54,206 nt of DNA from Fusibacter paucivorans (GCF_018390735.1 NZ_JAHBCL010000031.1:1-54206); one strand, 5' to 3'. Shown: positions 45,162 through 54,206, counted from the stretch's first letter. Notes: generated by a model not told the origin, from the letters alone. Numbers and translations are program-made.

Positions 45162-46656
45162 ATTTCACCTCTAATTGAATGGTCATGTCCTTTATGGCAA
45201 AGCGAGCATTCGGCGTTATGATTTCTGATTTCTCTTTGACTTGCAAAGCACTAAAACGCGTTTTGCATACATCTACAACGACTTGGATTAGGTCTTTGTG
45301 CGATTCTCCTGTAATGCTTTCAAAACGTATTGGCGATAGCTGATGCAATACCATCCAATAATCATAAAAAGTTCGCGTCTCCAGCCATGCATGTTGATCT
45401 GTTTCTCTGATCAGCGCGATATAATCAGATAAATCAATGGTTGTCTCATGGCCTAAAGATGTGATTAAGTGTTCTGTAATGATTTGAAAAATTTTTGCGC
45501 GCTGGCTATTTTCAATCGTTTCATTCTGCGTAATTTCAAAAAAATAAGCGGGATTTGTCTGCCCCTCTCGATTGACAATCCTCTGTGTAAAGAAAACAGC
45601 TGTCGGCGACCACACTTCTGCTTTTTCTAATCTTAAAAATGGTGCCATGAGCTGTTTAGTCACTTCAACGGGAAATGGCCTTGACAACATGCTGCCAACG
45701 ATTTCTTTGTTAAAATTAAATGTTTGAAGACCCACATGATACAAAGCTTCTCGCGCTGCAATCAAGACACTGCGTTTAAGTTCAATACTTTCGTTGAACA
45801 GCCGATGGTGCAGACGATGTACTTTATTAAGTGCCTTTTCAACACGCAAGGCGCTATTATAGATATCAAAGTCCTTATCTTCTTTTAATGTCCCCGCCAG
45901 CGTCACCAATGTATCTTTGACAAATTGCGCCAGCAAATTGAATTCTTCATTTTCTCTTTCCAGTCGGTGATGAATATCTTCTATCAATCGCTTATAGCGT
46001 TTTGATACTTCTTCAGAAGTGATGTTTCGAATCACTTCGCGTTTAAGCCTTCCAATATGATCCTGCAAAGTGTTAACGTTCATTTGCATCTCTTCAATTT
46101 GCCTTAGGGCACCGTTGTATTCACCCTTTTCAAGTTGCTTTCGAAGCAGCATCTGACTGATCGAAATCTGATATTCACTAAAGTATTCTTTAGTGGAAAA
46201 AACAAGCTCCAAACCGTCTTCATCCAATTCATAATATTGTCTATTCGTCTGCAAATCAGATTTTGATGCTTTAAGAATAGAATAATAGATGGTTTCAGTT
46301 ACACCTGTTTCATAATTATGAAATACTTTTGCAAGCCGTTTGCCACTGGATGGCCGAAAGGCTTGAATAACATCATTGGCAATGCGCAGTGCCAGTTTAT
46401 CGTCCATTGTGTATTGGTTTTGCGTCACATGCATGACAAAACGCGCTAGCTCTTCAATGCCGGTTTCTTGAATTCTTGTAAGTTTGCATTCAAAAAAGAA
46501 TAAAAGGGTCACTAGGCCCATGTCGTACATGTTAATCCGTTCACCTGAAAGATCTTTTAGCTGTTTGCGTTCCAGCTGTATAAGCGGCTCATGGAGCGCC
46601 ATTCGTTTCACGCGTTCTTGGTACTGGCTAAAAATCATCGCATAATCAAAGTTCAT
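45151..46656 (-). CDS. jetA: Wadjet JetA, MukF-like kleisin
   Basis: This 501-residue, largely helical protein has coiled-coil-like segments (LEKGEYNGALRQIEEMQMNV, LKREVIRNITSEEVSKRYKR) and a C-terminal winged-helix-like end. It matches the JetA kleisin that joins the two SMC heads (I recall a DUF5716/JetA Pfam family for the form in Firmicutes). It overlaps jetD by 11 bp and jetB by 11 bp, so the operon is tightly coupled. Subunit identity is inferred mainly from operon order and size. Confidence 0.82.
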   Translation of the reverse strand: MNFDYAMIFSQYQERVKRMALHEPLIQLERKQLKDLSGERINMYDMGLVTLLFFFECKLTRIQETGIEELARFVMHVTQNQYTMDDKLALRIANDVIQAFRPSSGKRLAKVFHNYETGVTETIYYSILKASKSDLQTNRQYYELDEDGLELVFSTKEYFSEYQISISQMLLRKQLEKGEYNGALRQIEEMQMNVNTLQDHIGRLKREVIRNITSEEVSKRYKRLIEDIHHRLERENEEFNLLAQFVKDTLVTLAGTLKEDKDFDIYNSALRVEKALNKVHRLHHRLFNESIELKRSVLIAAREALYHVGLQTFNFNKEIVGSMLSRPFPVEVTKQLMAPFLRLEKAEVWSPTAVFFTQRIVNREGQTNPAYFFEITQNETIENSQRAKIFQIITEHLITSLGHETTIDLSDYIALIRETDQHAWLETRTFYDYWMVLHQLSPIRFESITGESHKDLIQVVVDVCKTRFSALQVKEKSEIITPNARFAIKDMTIQLEVKYEL

Positions 46657-47662
46657 GACACTGCTCCCACAATCGCTTTAGTTCTTCTTTCTTTAGTGAT
46701 TCTTGAGGATAGTAAGCACCCTCTGCTAATAATGTTTTGATTTTTTCTTGACTTTCATCATCAAAGTGGCTTAAAAAGTGATCAAGTGCATACGCATCCG
46801 GTAATTGATTCGTTTTACCTGAGCTTCTGCTCTTTTTCAGCATTGCTTTGTAAAAGGGAATCGCCAAGATCATGGCTTGCTTCGCGTTTAAGGCTTCATA
46901 GATTTTAATGCCTTCATGGTCTAAATCGCCAAAATAATAGTATTTGTTCGGCACATTCTGAAACGGAAACTGCTTTGTAAACAAGTCAATTCCAGCGAGG
47001 ATACGCCATCCTGCACCGAATATAAGCGTTGAAAAATTTGAGGTTTCAAGCTCTGTCAGAAGCCTCAAATAAATCGCTTTGTTTTCAACGATTAAATGTT
47101 GATGACACCTTTTTTCATAAAACTTAGATTGCAATGCAAACATCACCGGTTCATCTGATATGATATTCTCCCGTAAGCTTTTTAAACCAAGTCGATTAAG
47201 CACTTTTACGCCATCACCTTCGATAAGCCATTTTTCATCTCCTACGAGATCATAAGCTCTTTCTTGAATCGTCGCCGATGAAACAGCAAGGCCATTTTCA
47301 TTTAAGTAGGCATTGATTTTTTCAATATGTATAAGATCCCTCTTGAAAACCTTTTTCGGCAGTTCATAATAAGCATCTAGCAGTATGTGCTTATTAAGCT
47401 TCAAGGCATAGCTTTGCAGATCTTTATAGTCTTCTTTCTTTAAAAAGGACTTATCAATGGTATAAGCGTTATAGACTACCGGATTTTCTAATCTTAAGCC
47501 ACTGTTTAGCGTTGGTAAAAGATAGCCTTCGGATGCAATTATTGACACAACTTCATAAACACTTTCCATCGGTGTATCCGGCGGTACAAAATCACAAATT
47601 TCAAGAAACGTGATGCGCTTTTTGTTGTACTGTTTTAACTGTCTTAAAATACGATGCTTCAT
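46646..47662 (-). CDS. jetD: Wadjet JetD, Toprim-like nuclease (DUF2220 type)
   Basis: This protein of about 338 residues has a C-terminal Toprim-like domain: LIVENKAIYLRLL supplies the conserved Glu and YYYFGDLDHEGIKIYEAL the DxD metal-binding pair. This domain relates to the Topo VI/Spo11 fold and is the DNA-cleaving part of Wadjet. Its N-terminal winged-helix region likely binds DNA. I choose ATG 47662 because AAGGTG lies 8 bases before; in-frame starts at 47668 and 47692 exist. It is the first jet gene here (order D-A-B-C) and begins about 90 bp downstream of the HepT-MntA pair. The active-site residues look intact. Confidence 0.85.
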   Translation of the reverse strand: MKHRILRQLKQYNKKRITFLEICDFVPPDTPMESVYEVVSIIASEGYLLPTLNSGLRLENPVVYNAYTIDKSFLKKEDYKDLQSYALKLNKHILLDAYYELPKKVFKRDLIHIEKINAYLNENGLAVSSATIQERAYDLVGDEKWLIEGDGVKVLNRLGLKSLRENIISDEPVMFALQSKFYEKRCHQHLIVENKAIYLRLLTELETSNFSTLIFGAGWRILAGIDLFTKQFPFQNVPNKYYYFGDLDHEGIKIYEALNAKQAMILAIPFYKAMLKKSRSSGKTNQLPDAYALDHFLSHFDDESQEKIKTLLAEGAYYPQESLKKEELKRLWEQCHEL

Positions 47663-47752
47663 TTTCATCACCTTTTTTGATATATGTGGCATTTTCGCTT
47701 AGTCGTTTTGTAGCCTAAAAATTTCATTTTGATATTAGCCTTGCACTGCTGC

Positions 47753-48076
47753 TCATTTTATGTGTTCATTATTTGCGCGTTTGTAGATAACTTTTCCAAC
47801 CTGATCAATATGTGCTTTGAGTTCTGTATTGGCAATGTCATGATAGCTTATGACGTCAAAAAAGTACGGCAACGGGTATTCTTCATTTAAATAATCACTA
47901 ATTCTCCTTAGTATCGCTCTGTCAATGCGCTTTCCAACAATGGCGAGGTCAACATCAGATCCTTTTTTATAGTTCCCCATCGCTCTGCTGCCAAAAATAA
48001 CGACTTCGTCGATCTCCGTAAAATGAGCCATTACTCTGAGAATGTATTTTAAGTCTCTATCAAGTAATCCATACAT
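47753..48076 (-). CDS. mntA: MntA-like minimal nucleotidyltransferase antitoxin
   Basis: This 107-residue protein has the MNT signature GSRAMGNYKKGSDVDLA, fitting GSx10DxD. A further conserved Asp lies in YFFDVISYHDI. In HepT-MntA modules the antitoxin transfers AMP groups to a tyrosine of HepT and so blocks its RNase. Three bases separate its gene from hepT, with a GAGGAG ribosome site overlapping the hepT end. Here the toxin gene comes first. It lies directly upstream of jetD in the same direction. Confidence 0.9.
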   Translation of the reverse strand: MYGLLDRDLKYILRVMAHFTEIDEVVIFGSRAMGNYKKGSDVDLAIVGKRIDRAILRRISDYLNEEYPLPYFFDVISYHDIANTELKAHIDQVGKVIYKRANNEHIK

Positions 48077-48079
48077 TGT

Positions 48080-48481
48080 TTATAACTCCTCGTAGAGTTT
48101 TACATATAGCTTTTTTAATTCAGGAAAATAAATATTTGTAATATCTGCCGTCATCTTTTTTGCAAATGCTTCATCATAGGTATGAACCGTTAAATTTCTG
48201 TCCGTGAGCGCGTCAATCCAAACATGACCATCCTCAATGAGTCCTATCTGAAAAGCCTGTTTGATCGTTTCTCTAGGGCTTTTTACGCTGAAGGCCTGTG
48301 CTTCAAGGTAGTCTTTCATTACCTTCCATGAAAGTTCGAAGGCAATTTCAAAAAGCTGTATGATCCCCGCCCGTTCAAGCTCAGTTTCAATCGGTTTATC
48401 GATGTATTGACTTAATAGATTATAAGCCTTTTCAAAATTATTAAACCGCTGTTTCCAGCGAATTTCTTTAAAATGATCCAT
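48080..48481 (-). CDS. hepT: HepT-like HEPN toxin (HI0074 family)
   Basis: This 133-residue helical protein begins IRWKQRFNNFEKAYNLLSQY, the HI0074-type start. It carries the HEPN RNase motif RNLTVHTY, an exact Rx4HxY match, where the tyrosine is the AMP-accepting residue in HepT-MntA. DYLEAQAFSVKSPRETIKQA is also typical of the family. It would cleave RNA when unmodified. The ribosome site CGGAG precedes ATG 48481. An upstream in-frame extension has no support. It probably shares a transcript with mntA, and possibly with the Wadjet genes. Confidence 0.9.
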   Translation of the reverse strand: MDHFKEIRWKQRFNNFEKAYNLLSQYIDKPIETELERAGIIQLFEIAFELSWKVMKDYLEAQAFSVKSPRETIKQAFQIGLIEDGHVWIDALTDRNLTVHTYDEAFAKKMTADITNIYFPELKKLYVKLYEEL

Positions 48482-48599
48482 TTTGCGCTCCGTTCTACTG
48501 CTTCTTGAGTACGCCGATACATTCGTGCATTTCTGCCACGACCAAAACTTATATGAGCCTTTAATACTCTGGTGTTTCCACTTCGGTATTGATGCTTCA

Positions 48600-48628
48600 A
48601 TTATACCAAATTATCATTCAGATCTCTA
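48600..48628 (-). promoter_or_regulatory. Extended -10 promoter for hepT-mntA
   Basis: On the minus strand TGGTATAAT (48608-48600) is an extended -10 box with a consensus TATAAT. The -35 region (TAGAGA, 48628-48623) is weak, as is common with extended -10 promoters. The leader to ATG 48481 would be about 110 bases. Confidence 0.5.
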
Positions 48629-48898
48629 ACGTTCGTTTTCATTGAAAAAATAAAGTCATTCGGGCCGGAAAGATTATAATCGCACCATGTTATTTTCCGT
48701 TTTAATCTATACAGTATTTAAGAGGGATTAGACCAGTCAATCCTTTGTACAGGAGATATCGTCTATGTGTGGACGACGGCAAATAGGTGAATAATATCTG
48801 CGTAGCATTATCTCAGTGGGTAAGGCAATGTCATATCAGACAAGCAATAGCATTGCTTTCTGCTGTGAAAAATAGCGTTATTTGATCAAATCCAAAAT

Positions 48899-48955
48899 AA
48901 AACTGCTAGATTTAGGCATTTCAGAGGTCCTATTTCTAGCAGTTTATTGTTTTTG
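48899..48955. terminator. Hairpin terminator downstream of the SLH protein gene
   Basis: AAACTGCTAGA (48900-48910) pairs with TCTAGCAGTTT (48935-48945), extended inside by TAGG / CCTA pairing. T-rich tracts follow on both strands (TTATTGTTTTT on plus, TTTTATTTT on minus). It lies about 190 bp after the SLH gene stop and would end that minus-strand transcript. Confidence 0.75.
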
Positions 48956-49141
48956 GAGCAGCAGGTCTTTAAAATTCATATTTCCCTGACAATCTCTCAT
49001 ACTTTAATATAAAGCATACCAAAATGATTAAGAATGGCTGAACAAGATCAAACAGTGATCATAAAGTCATCTATAATCCTGTAAGACATTGAAGCAACAT
49101 CCCAATTTTTTATATATTTAAACTCTAATTATGCAATCATT

Positions 49142-52100
49142 CTATTCATTAATCAAATCGGCTCTGATCAAAATATTTTCGATCGTAGCAGCCGCCTCCG
49201 CATAAGTAAGGTTACCATGTGGATCAACTGATGACGTATCCTCATCAATCATAATGCGCTGTGAAATCATACGATTAACGGCGTAACTCGCCCATTCGCT
49301 TGCGTCACCGTAATTAGCTGCCGTCATTGCTTCTGCCCCATTTTGTAAAACAGCAAACGCATCTACTGTCTGAGTTAAAATGACCATAGCTTCTTCCTGT
49401 GTTATTTCGGATGATGTCCGTACAGTCCCATCCCCATAGCCGTTTACAATACCATATTGATTTGCGATGGTTATGACACGGGCATATTGTGGATCCATAT
49501 CCTTAAACAAAGACATGTCCGCATCTCCTGATCGGTAAAGGCCGAAGGCTTTTAGAGCGTACTCAATAAATTCACCACGCGTAATGCTGGCGTTCGGTTC
49601 AAAGTTATCTATCGTTTCAATGATTAATCTTGATGCCAAATTATTGATTGACGATTCCGCCCAGTGTCCTTTTGCACCATCAACTGAAACTTGATGATAA
49701 ATCACAGAATAGTTTGAATTCGTCACAGAATTCATAACCGCGTAATAAATACCGTCTTCCAAAGTAACAGTCGTCGGAATATGACTAAATGTGCCATCTT
49801 CATTATAGACAACACCCGTCGTAATCTTTGAGCCATTAACACCTTCAGGCAAAGCTACTTTGCGCGTTACAAAACTTTTAAATTGACTTATATCCACTTG
49901 CTGTATTTCATTGTCTTTTGTCGTTACAGTTGCACGAATGTTAAATGCAATTGGTGGATAAATCACTTCTAAATTACCATTTGCAGCTTTTTCAATAATT
50001 GTTCCAACGGTTGCATCATCCAATTTATCAATCGCAATATCAATAACGATGTCTTTAAGATTTGCTTCTTCAATACCTAATTTAGCCGCGACAGTGCTAA
50101 TGTTAACTTCTTTTGCAGGTAACGCGTATTCAACATTATCCGCTGAAATTGTTAATTTAAAGTCTTCTTGCTCCATCTCTTTTACAAGATCACCTGTCAG
50201 TTGAGCGTGTACGGCAGTGCTTTCTTTATTGGAAACTGGTATGATAATTGAATTTTCTTCTGTATTTTCCTGAATCATTGTCTCTGCGATCTTCTCGCGA
50301 ACAGTTTCTGGATCAACGACGATCGTGGTTATTTTCTTGCCGTCAATCATTGTTGTCGATTCCGTTCCCGCCTGTTGTCCTTTTCCGTTAATAATCACTT
50401 CAACGGGTACTTTTAACGGATTATCTTCATTATTATTAGCCGTAGGCTTCGACGATTTCCGTTCTCGTGTTACATTTATGATGTAGGTCTTTTGATTGCC
50501 ATTTTCCGCAGTTACTACAAATTCAAACGTATTAACGCCTATCGCTAACTGCATCGTCTGCGTCACGCCGCTCATAACAGGCTCACCATTTAATGTCAAA
50601 CTTTGTATTCGAGATGACGCAGCAAACGGCGTCAAACCCACTGCATTATTTTCCGTATCCGGCAAATGATAGATGATGCGATTGCCGCTGTTCGTTACGT
50701 CTACATCGCGCCCATTGATCTGAAGCGCACGTAAACCGGCTTCGCCATCTTTATTGATAACGGTCAACACATATGTCTTTTTATCAATACCATTCGCGGC
50801 TGTTACTTCAAACGCATACGTATGTGTGCCATAACTTGGCGTTACAGATACGGTGGTATAGGTCAGATAACTGCTCGTCGTAATCTGTATACTGTTTACA
50901 GATGTTATGTGATAAGCTGCCAAGTCAACATTTGCATCTGCTTCCGGAACCAACGTTACAGCCAATGAACTACTTGTTGTAACATTGACAGTATAGCTTG
51001 TCGCTGACGTTGTGAATTTCGGAACGATATCATGCTCGTCAACATTTAGAGCCAAAAGATTTGCTTTATCACTAAGTTTATTAATAATAATCGTATATGC
51101 TTTCGTTGTTATGTCGTCTTGAGCCGTTACAATGACTTTAACAACATTTGCACCGTTGGCAAGTGCAATTTCAATTGGTGAACCATCTGTGACCATTTCA
51201 CCATTGATTGAAGCACTTGCATATTGGGCGGGATCTAACAGCGCCTGAACCGCTACTGTTTTTTCAGTTACACCATCAACGGAATACGTCATCACATTGG
51301 CATCAAAACTTTGATTAAACGAATGTCCAATTACCTTCAATCCATTCAAGTCAGAATTAACAATCATTTCCCATTTTGCATAAAGGTCTAAGTCATTCGC
51401 CGGCATGGTATCACTTAAAAAGTGCCATGCATCTTCAAACGTATTATCATCCGTATACCAGCCGCCAAATGTATAGCCTGATCGCGTTGTCGCCTTTGGG
51501 GCTGTAATCCTATTGCCATAAGTCACTAAGATATTTGGTACACTGCTACCGCCGTTGCTATTATAAGATACATGGTATTGATTGATCGTCCACTTCGCAC
51601 AAAGCGTTAAATCACTTGCTGGCATCGTATCTGTGGTAAAATCCCACTTCTTTGCAAAAGTCTCGTCATCTGTATACCAGCCACTAAATGTATAGCCGCT
51701 ACGCGTCGTCGCTTTCGGCGTCGTAATCTTGTTGCCATAAGTCACTAGAACATTTGGCACACTACTGCCGCCGTTGCTATTATAAGAAACATGGTAACCA
51801 TTAATTTGCCATTTTGCATACAGGGTTAAATCACTTGCTGGCATCGTATCATTGTCGAAGTCCCATGCACTTGCAAAGGTATTATCGTCCGTGTACCAGC
51901 CGCCGAATGTATAGCCAGTACGCGTCGTCGCTTTCGGCGTCGTAATCTTGTTGCCATAAGTTACTAGAACATTTGGCACACTGCTGCCACCGTTGCTATT
52001 ATATGTCACGTCATAGGCATTAATCGTCCATTTTGCATAAAGGGATAAATCGCTTGCCGGCATGACATCATTGGTAAAATCCCATGCATCTGCAAACGTA

Positions 52101-54206
52101 TTATCGTCGGTGTACCAACCGCCAAATGTATAACCTGTTCGCGTTGGATCAGTTGGTCTTACAAAAGTACTATTATAGTTCACCGTCACGCCTGTAACAC
52201 TGCTGCCACCGTTGCTGTTATATGTCACGTCATAGGCATTAATCGTCCATTTTGCATAAAGGGATAAATCATTTGCAGGCATGATATCTGTGGCAAAGTC
52301 CCATGCATCCGCAAAAGTACTGTCATCCGTGTACCAACCACCGAAACTGTAACCTGTTCGCGTTGGATCGGTTGGTTTTGTAAAAGTACTATTATAATTT
52401 ACCGCCACGCCTGTAATACTGCTGCCGCCGTTGCTGTTATATGTCACATCATAGGCATTGATCGTCCACTTCGCATAAAGGGATAAATCGCTCGCCGGCA
52501 TCGTATCTGTGGTAAAGTCCCATGCATCTGCAAAGGTATTATCGTCCGTATACCAACCACCGAAACTGTAACCTGTTCGTGTTGGATCGGTTGGTTTTGT
52601 AAAAGTACTATTATAATTTACCGCCACGCCTGTAATACTGCTGCCGCCGTTGCTGTTATATGTCACATCATAGGCATTGATCGTCCACTTCGCATAAAGG
52701 GATAAATCGCTCGCCGGCATCGTATCTGTGGTAAAGTCCCATGCATCTGCAAAGGTATTATCGTCCGTATACCAACCACCGAAACTGTAACCTGTTCGCG
52801 TCGGATCGGTTGGTTTTGTAAAAGCAGTATTATAGCTCACAGTTGTACCTGCAACACTGCTGCCACCATTGCTGTTATATGTCACATCATAGGCATTGAT
52901 TGTCCATTTCGCATATAAAGTCAAATCACTCGAAGGCATGGTATCATTGTCAAAGTCCCATGCATCCGCAAAGGTATTATCGTCCGTATACCAACCACCG
53001 AAACTGTAACCTGTTCGCGTTGGATCAGTTGGTTTTACAAAAGAACTATTATAGTTCACCGTCACGCCTGTAACACTACTGCCACTGTTGCTATTATATG
53101 TCACGTCATAGGCATTAATCGTCCATTTTGCATAAAGGGATAAATCATTTGCAGGCATGGTCTCTGTGGTAAAGTCCCATGCATCCGAAAAAGTACTGTC
53201 ATCCGTGTACCAACCACCGAAACTGTAACCTGTTCGCGTTGGATCGGTTGGTTTTGTAAAAGTACTATTATAATTTACCGCCACGCCTGTAATACTGCTG
53301 CCGCCGTTGCTGTTATATGTCACATCATAGGCATTGATCGTCCACTTCGCATAAAGGGATAAATCACTTGCAGGCATGGTATCATTGTCGAAGTCCCATG
53401 CATCTGCAAAGGTATTATCGTCCGTATACCAACCACCGAAACTGTAACCTGTTCGTGTTGGATCGGTTGGTTTTGTAAAAGCAGTATTATAGTTCACCGC
53501 TTCACCAGTAACACTACTGCCACTGTTGCTATTATATGTCACATCATAGGCATTAATCGTCCATTTTGCATAAAGGGATAAATCATTTGCAGGCATGGTA
53601 TCATTGATAAAGTTCCATGCATCCGAAAAAATACCATCATCTGTGTACCAGCCGCCAAAACTATAACCTGTTCGTGCTGGATCGGTTGGTTTTGTTAAAG
53701 TACTATTATAGTCTACCGTCACGCCTGTAACACTACTACCGTCGTTGCTATTATATGTCACATCATAGGCATTAATCGTCCATTTCGCATAAAGGGATAA
53801 ATCATTTGCTGGCATGGTATCTGTGGTAAAGTCCCATGCATCCGAAAAAGTACTGTCATCCGTGTACCAACCACCGAAACTGTAACCTGTTCGTGCTGGA
53901 TCGGTTGGTTTTGTAAAAGTACTATTATAGTCTACCGTCACACCGGCAACACTGCTGCCGCCGTTGCTATTATAAGAAACATGGTAACCATTAATTTGCC
54001 ATTTTGCATAAAGGGATAAATCGTTTGCAGGCATGATATCTGTGGCAAAGTCCCATGCATCTGCAAAGGTATTATCGTCCGTATACCAACCACCGAAACT
54101 GTAACCTGTTCGTGCTGGATCGGTTGGTTTTGTAAAAGTACTATTATAGTCTACCGTCACACCGGCAACACTGCTGCCGCCGTTGCTATTATAAGAAACA
54201 TGGTAA
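49142..54206 (-). CDS. SLH-anchored giant surface repeat protein (C-terminal part; start beyond right edge)
   Basis: The frame is open to the right edge, so at least 1688 residues are visible and the true start is outside; the Met at 54160 is internal. From the N-terminal side come 13 repeats of 73 residues with core RTGYSFGGWYTDDNTFADAW, of the Listeria-Bacteroides/InlB B-repeat type. About three cadherin-like beta-sandwich domains follow (51350-50440; NGLKVIGHSF, ALNVDEHDI, RALQINGRDV). A linker domain comes next. Three SLH domains close it (49680-49150: GAKGHWAESSINNLASRLII, FKDMDPQYARVITIANQYGI, NYGDASEWASYAVNRMI). SLH domains bind pyruvylated wall polymer, so this is a wall-bound surface protein, perhaps an adhesin. 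Confidence 0.9.
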   Translation of the reverse strand, partial: YHVSYNSNGGSSVAGVTVDYNSTFTKPTDPARTGYSFGGWYTDDNTFADAWDFATDIMPANDLSLYAKWQINGYHVSYNSNGGSSVAGVTVDYNSTFTKPTDPARTGYSFGGWYTDDSTFSDAWDFTTDTMPANDLSLYAKWTINAYDVTYNSNDGSSVTGVTVDYNSTLTKPTDPARTGYSFGGWYTDDGIFSDAWNFINDTMPANDLSLYAKWTINAYDVTYNSNSGSSVTGEAVNYNTAFTKPTDPTRTGYSFGGWYTDDNTFADAWDFDNDTMPASDLSLYAKWTINAYDVTYNSNGGSSITGVAVNYNSTFTKPTDPTRTGYSFGGWYTDDSTFSDAWDFTTETMPANDLSLYAKWTINAYDVTYNSNSGSSVTGVTVNYNSSFVKPTDPTRTGYSFGGWYTDDNTFADAWDFDNDTMPSSDLTLYAKWTINAYDVTYNSNGGSSVAGTTVSYNTAFTKPTDPTRTGYSFGGWYTDDNTFADAWDFTTDTMPASDLSLYAKWTINAYDVTYNSNGGSSITGVAVNYNSTFTKPTDPTRTGYSFGGWYTDDNTFADAWDFTTDTMPASDLSLYAKWTINAYDVTYNSNGGSSITGVAVNYNSTFTKPTDPTRTGYSFGGWYTDDSTFADAWDFATDIMPANDLSLYAKWTINAYDVTYNSNGGSSVTGVTVNYNSTFVRPTDPTRTGYTFGGWYTDDNTFADAWDFTNDVMPASDLSLYAKWTINAYDVTYNSNGGSSVPNVLVTYGNKITTPKATTRTGYTFGGWYTDDNTFASAWDFDNDTMPASDLTLYAKWQINGYHVSYNSNGGSSVPNVLVTYGNKITTPKATTRSGYTFSGWYTDDETFAKKWDFTTDTMPASDLTLCAKWTINQYHVSYNSNGGSSVPNILVTYGNRITAPKATTRSGYTFGGWYTDDNTFEDAWHFLSDTMPANDLDLYAKWEMIVNSDLNGLKVIGHSFNQSFDANVMTYSVDGVTEKTVAVQALLDPAQYASASINGEMVTDGSPIEIALANGANVVKVIVTAQDDITTKAYTIIINKLSDKANLLALNVDEHDIVPKFTTSATSYTVNVTTSSSLAVTLVPEADANVDLAAYHITSVNSIQITTSSYLTYTTVSVTPSYGTHTYAFEVTAANGIDKKTYVLTVINKDGEAGLRALQINGRDVDVTNSGNRIIYHLPDTENNAVGLTPFAASSRIQSLTLNGEPVMSGVTQTMQLAIGVNTFEFVVTAENGNQKTYIINVTRERKSSKPTANNNEDNPLKVPVEVIINGKGQQAGTESTTMIDGKKITTIVVDPETVREKIAETMIQENTEENSIIIPVSNKESTAVHAQLTGDLVKEMEQEDFKLTISADNVEYALPAKEVNISTVAAKLGIEEANLKDIVIDIAIDKLDDATVGTIIEKAANGNLEVIYPPIAFNIRATVTTKDNEIQQVDISQFKSFVTRKVALPEGVNGSKITTGVVYNEDGTFSHIPTTVTLEDGIYYAVMNSVTNSNYSVIYHQVSVDGAKGHWAESSINNLASRLIIETIDNFEPNASITRGEFIEYALKAFGLYRSGDADMSLFKDMDPQYARVITIANQYGIVNGYGDGTVRTSSEITQEEAMVILTQTVDAFAVLQNGAEAMTAANYGDASEWASYAVNRMISQRIMIDEDTSSVDPHGNLTYAEAAATIENILIRADLINE
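51370..54206 (-). repeat. Tandem array of 219-bp coding repeats (13 units)
   Basis: Thirteen units of 219 bp (73 codons) are visible. The three nearest the C-terminus are a variant set (KATTRTGYTFGGWYTDD, with YGNKITTPKA instead of NYNSTFTKPT). The other ten are close copies. The units at 52362-52579 and 52581-52798 appear identical over 218 bp, which marks a very recent duplication or gene conversion. Confidence 0.9.

Larger units (their letters stand above)
48482..49141. other. Intergenic region between hepT and the SLH protein gene
   Basis: No gene is visible in these 660 bp. It contains a likely hepT promoter (48600-48608, minus) and a strong hairpin terminator (48899-48955). Between them, 48690-48890, I see only short frames with no protein-like features. 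No tRNA or recognisable ncRNA was found. Confidence 0.5.

Noticed and set aside
39980-46656. Housekeeping MukBEF or MksBEF condensin
   Set aside because: A Toprim-like JetD gene overlaps the set and the operon lies among accessory modules, which points to Wadjet.
48412-48600. 62-codon frame starting just after the hepT promoter
   Set aside because: It overlaps hepT in another frame, is basic and low-complexity, and lacks a ribosome site.
51370-54206. Regular repeats that could be mistaken for a CRISPR or non-coding satellite array
   Set aside because: Units are 219 bp, keep reading frame and encode a known surface-repeat fold; there are no spacers.

Overview
The window reads as a chromosomal segment of a low-GC Gram-positive (Bacillota, most likely Clostridia). 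This rests on S-layer homology (SLH) domains on a cell-surface protein, strong AGGAGG-type ribosome sites, frequent GTG/TTG starts and AT-rich intergenic DNA. I cannot name genus or species. No rRNA, tRNA, CRISPR array, transposase or prophage module is visible.

Layout. (1) 1-3628, minus: the N-terminal part of a giant secreted protein made of about 17 beta-rich 61-residue repeats, running off the left edge. (2) 3.8-5.9 kb, plus: a TetR regulator and a MATE exporter, with a textbook operator in the promoter spacer. (3) 6.0-10.9 kb: accessory genes, namely a SWIM zinc-finger protein, an AlbA_2/Schlafen-type ATPase-like regulator bracketed by palindromic direct repeats, a broken gene fragment, an orphan 24-bp palindrome and a DUF4143-type AAA ATPase with its own operator. 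(4) 10.9-15.7 kb, minus: a translationally coupled two-gene unit, SAM/HEPN-like/STAND-NTPase/TPR sensor plus a CorA-like membrane protein. This is my best candidate for an undescribed defence system. (5) 16.0-33.1 kb, minus: a long surface-polysaccharide operon with initiating sugar transferase, UDP-L-FucNAc synthesis (three enzymes) and a probable L-FucNAc transferase, other glycosyltransferases, Wzx, Wzy, tailoring enzymes, and UDP-GlcA/UDP-GalA synthesis. (6) 33.4-38.4 kb: a pilin-like protein, a RhuM-family protein that seems to have disturbed a duplicated pilin gene, a MarR-type polysaccharide-locus regulator, and two divergent Wzz-like chain-length proteins. (7) 38.7-48.5 kb: a second DUF4143 AAA ATPase behind two tandem 35-bp repeats, a four-gene Wadjet anti-plasmid operon (order D-A-B-C), and a HepT-MntA toxin-antitoxin pair directly upstream of it in the same direction. 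(8) 49.1-54.2 kb, minus: the C-terminal part of an SLH-anchored surface protein with 13 visible 73-residue repeats, running off the right edge.

Together the window is a surface-variation and defence region. The two ends encode repeat-rich surface proteins, the middle builds a polysaccharide containing amino sugars and probably uronic acid, and defence or selfish modules are inserted between them. Functional calls come from reading motifs in the translated sequence; no database search was possible.
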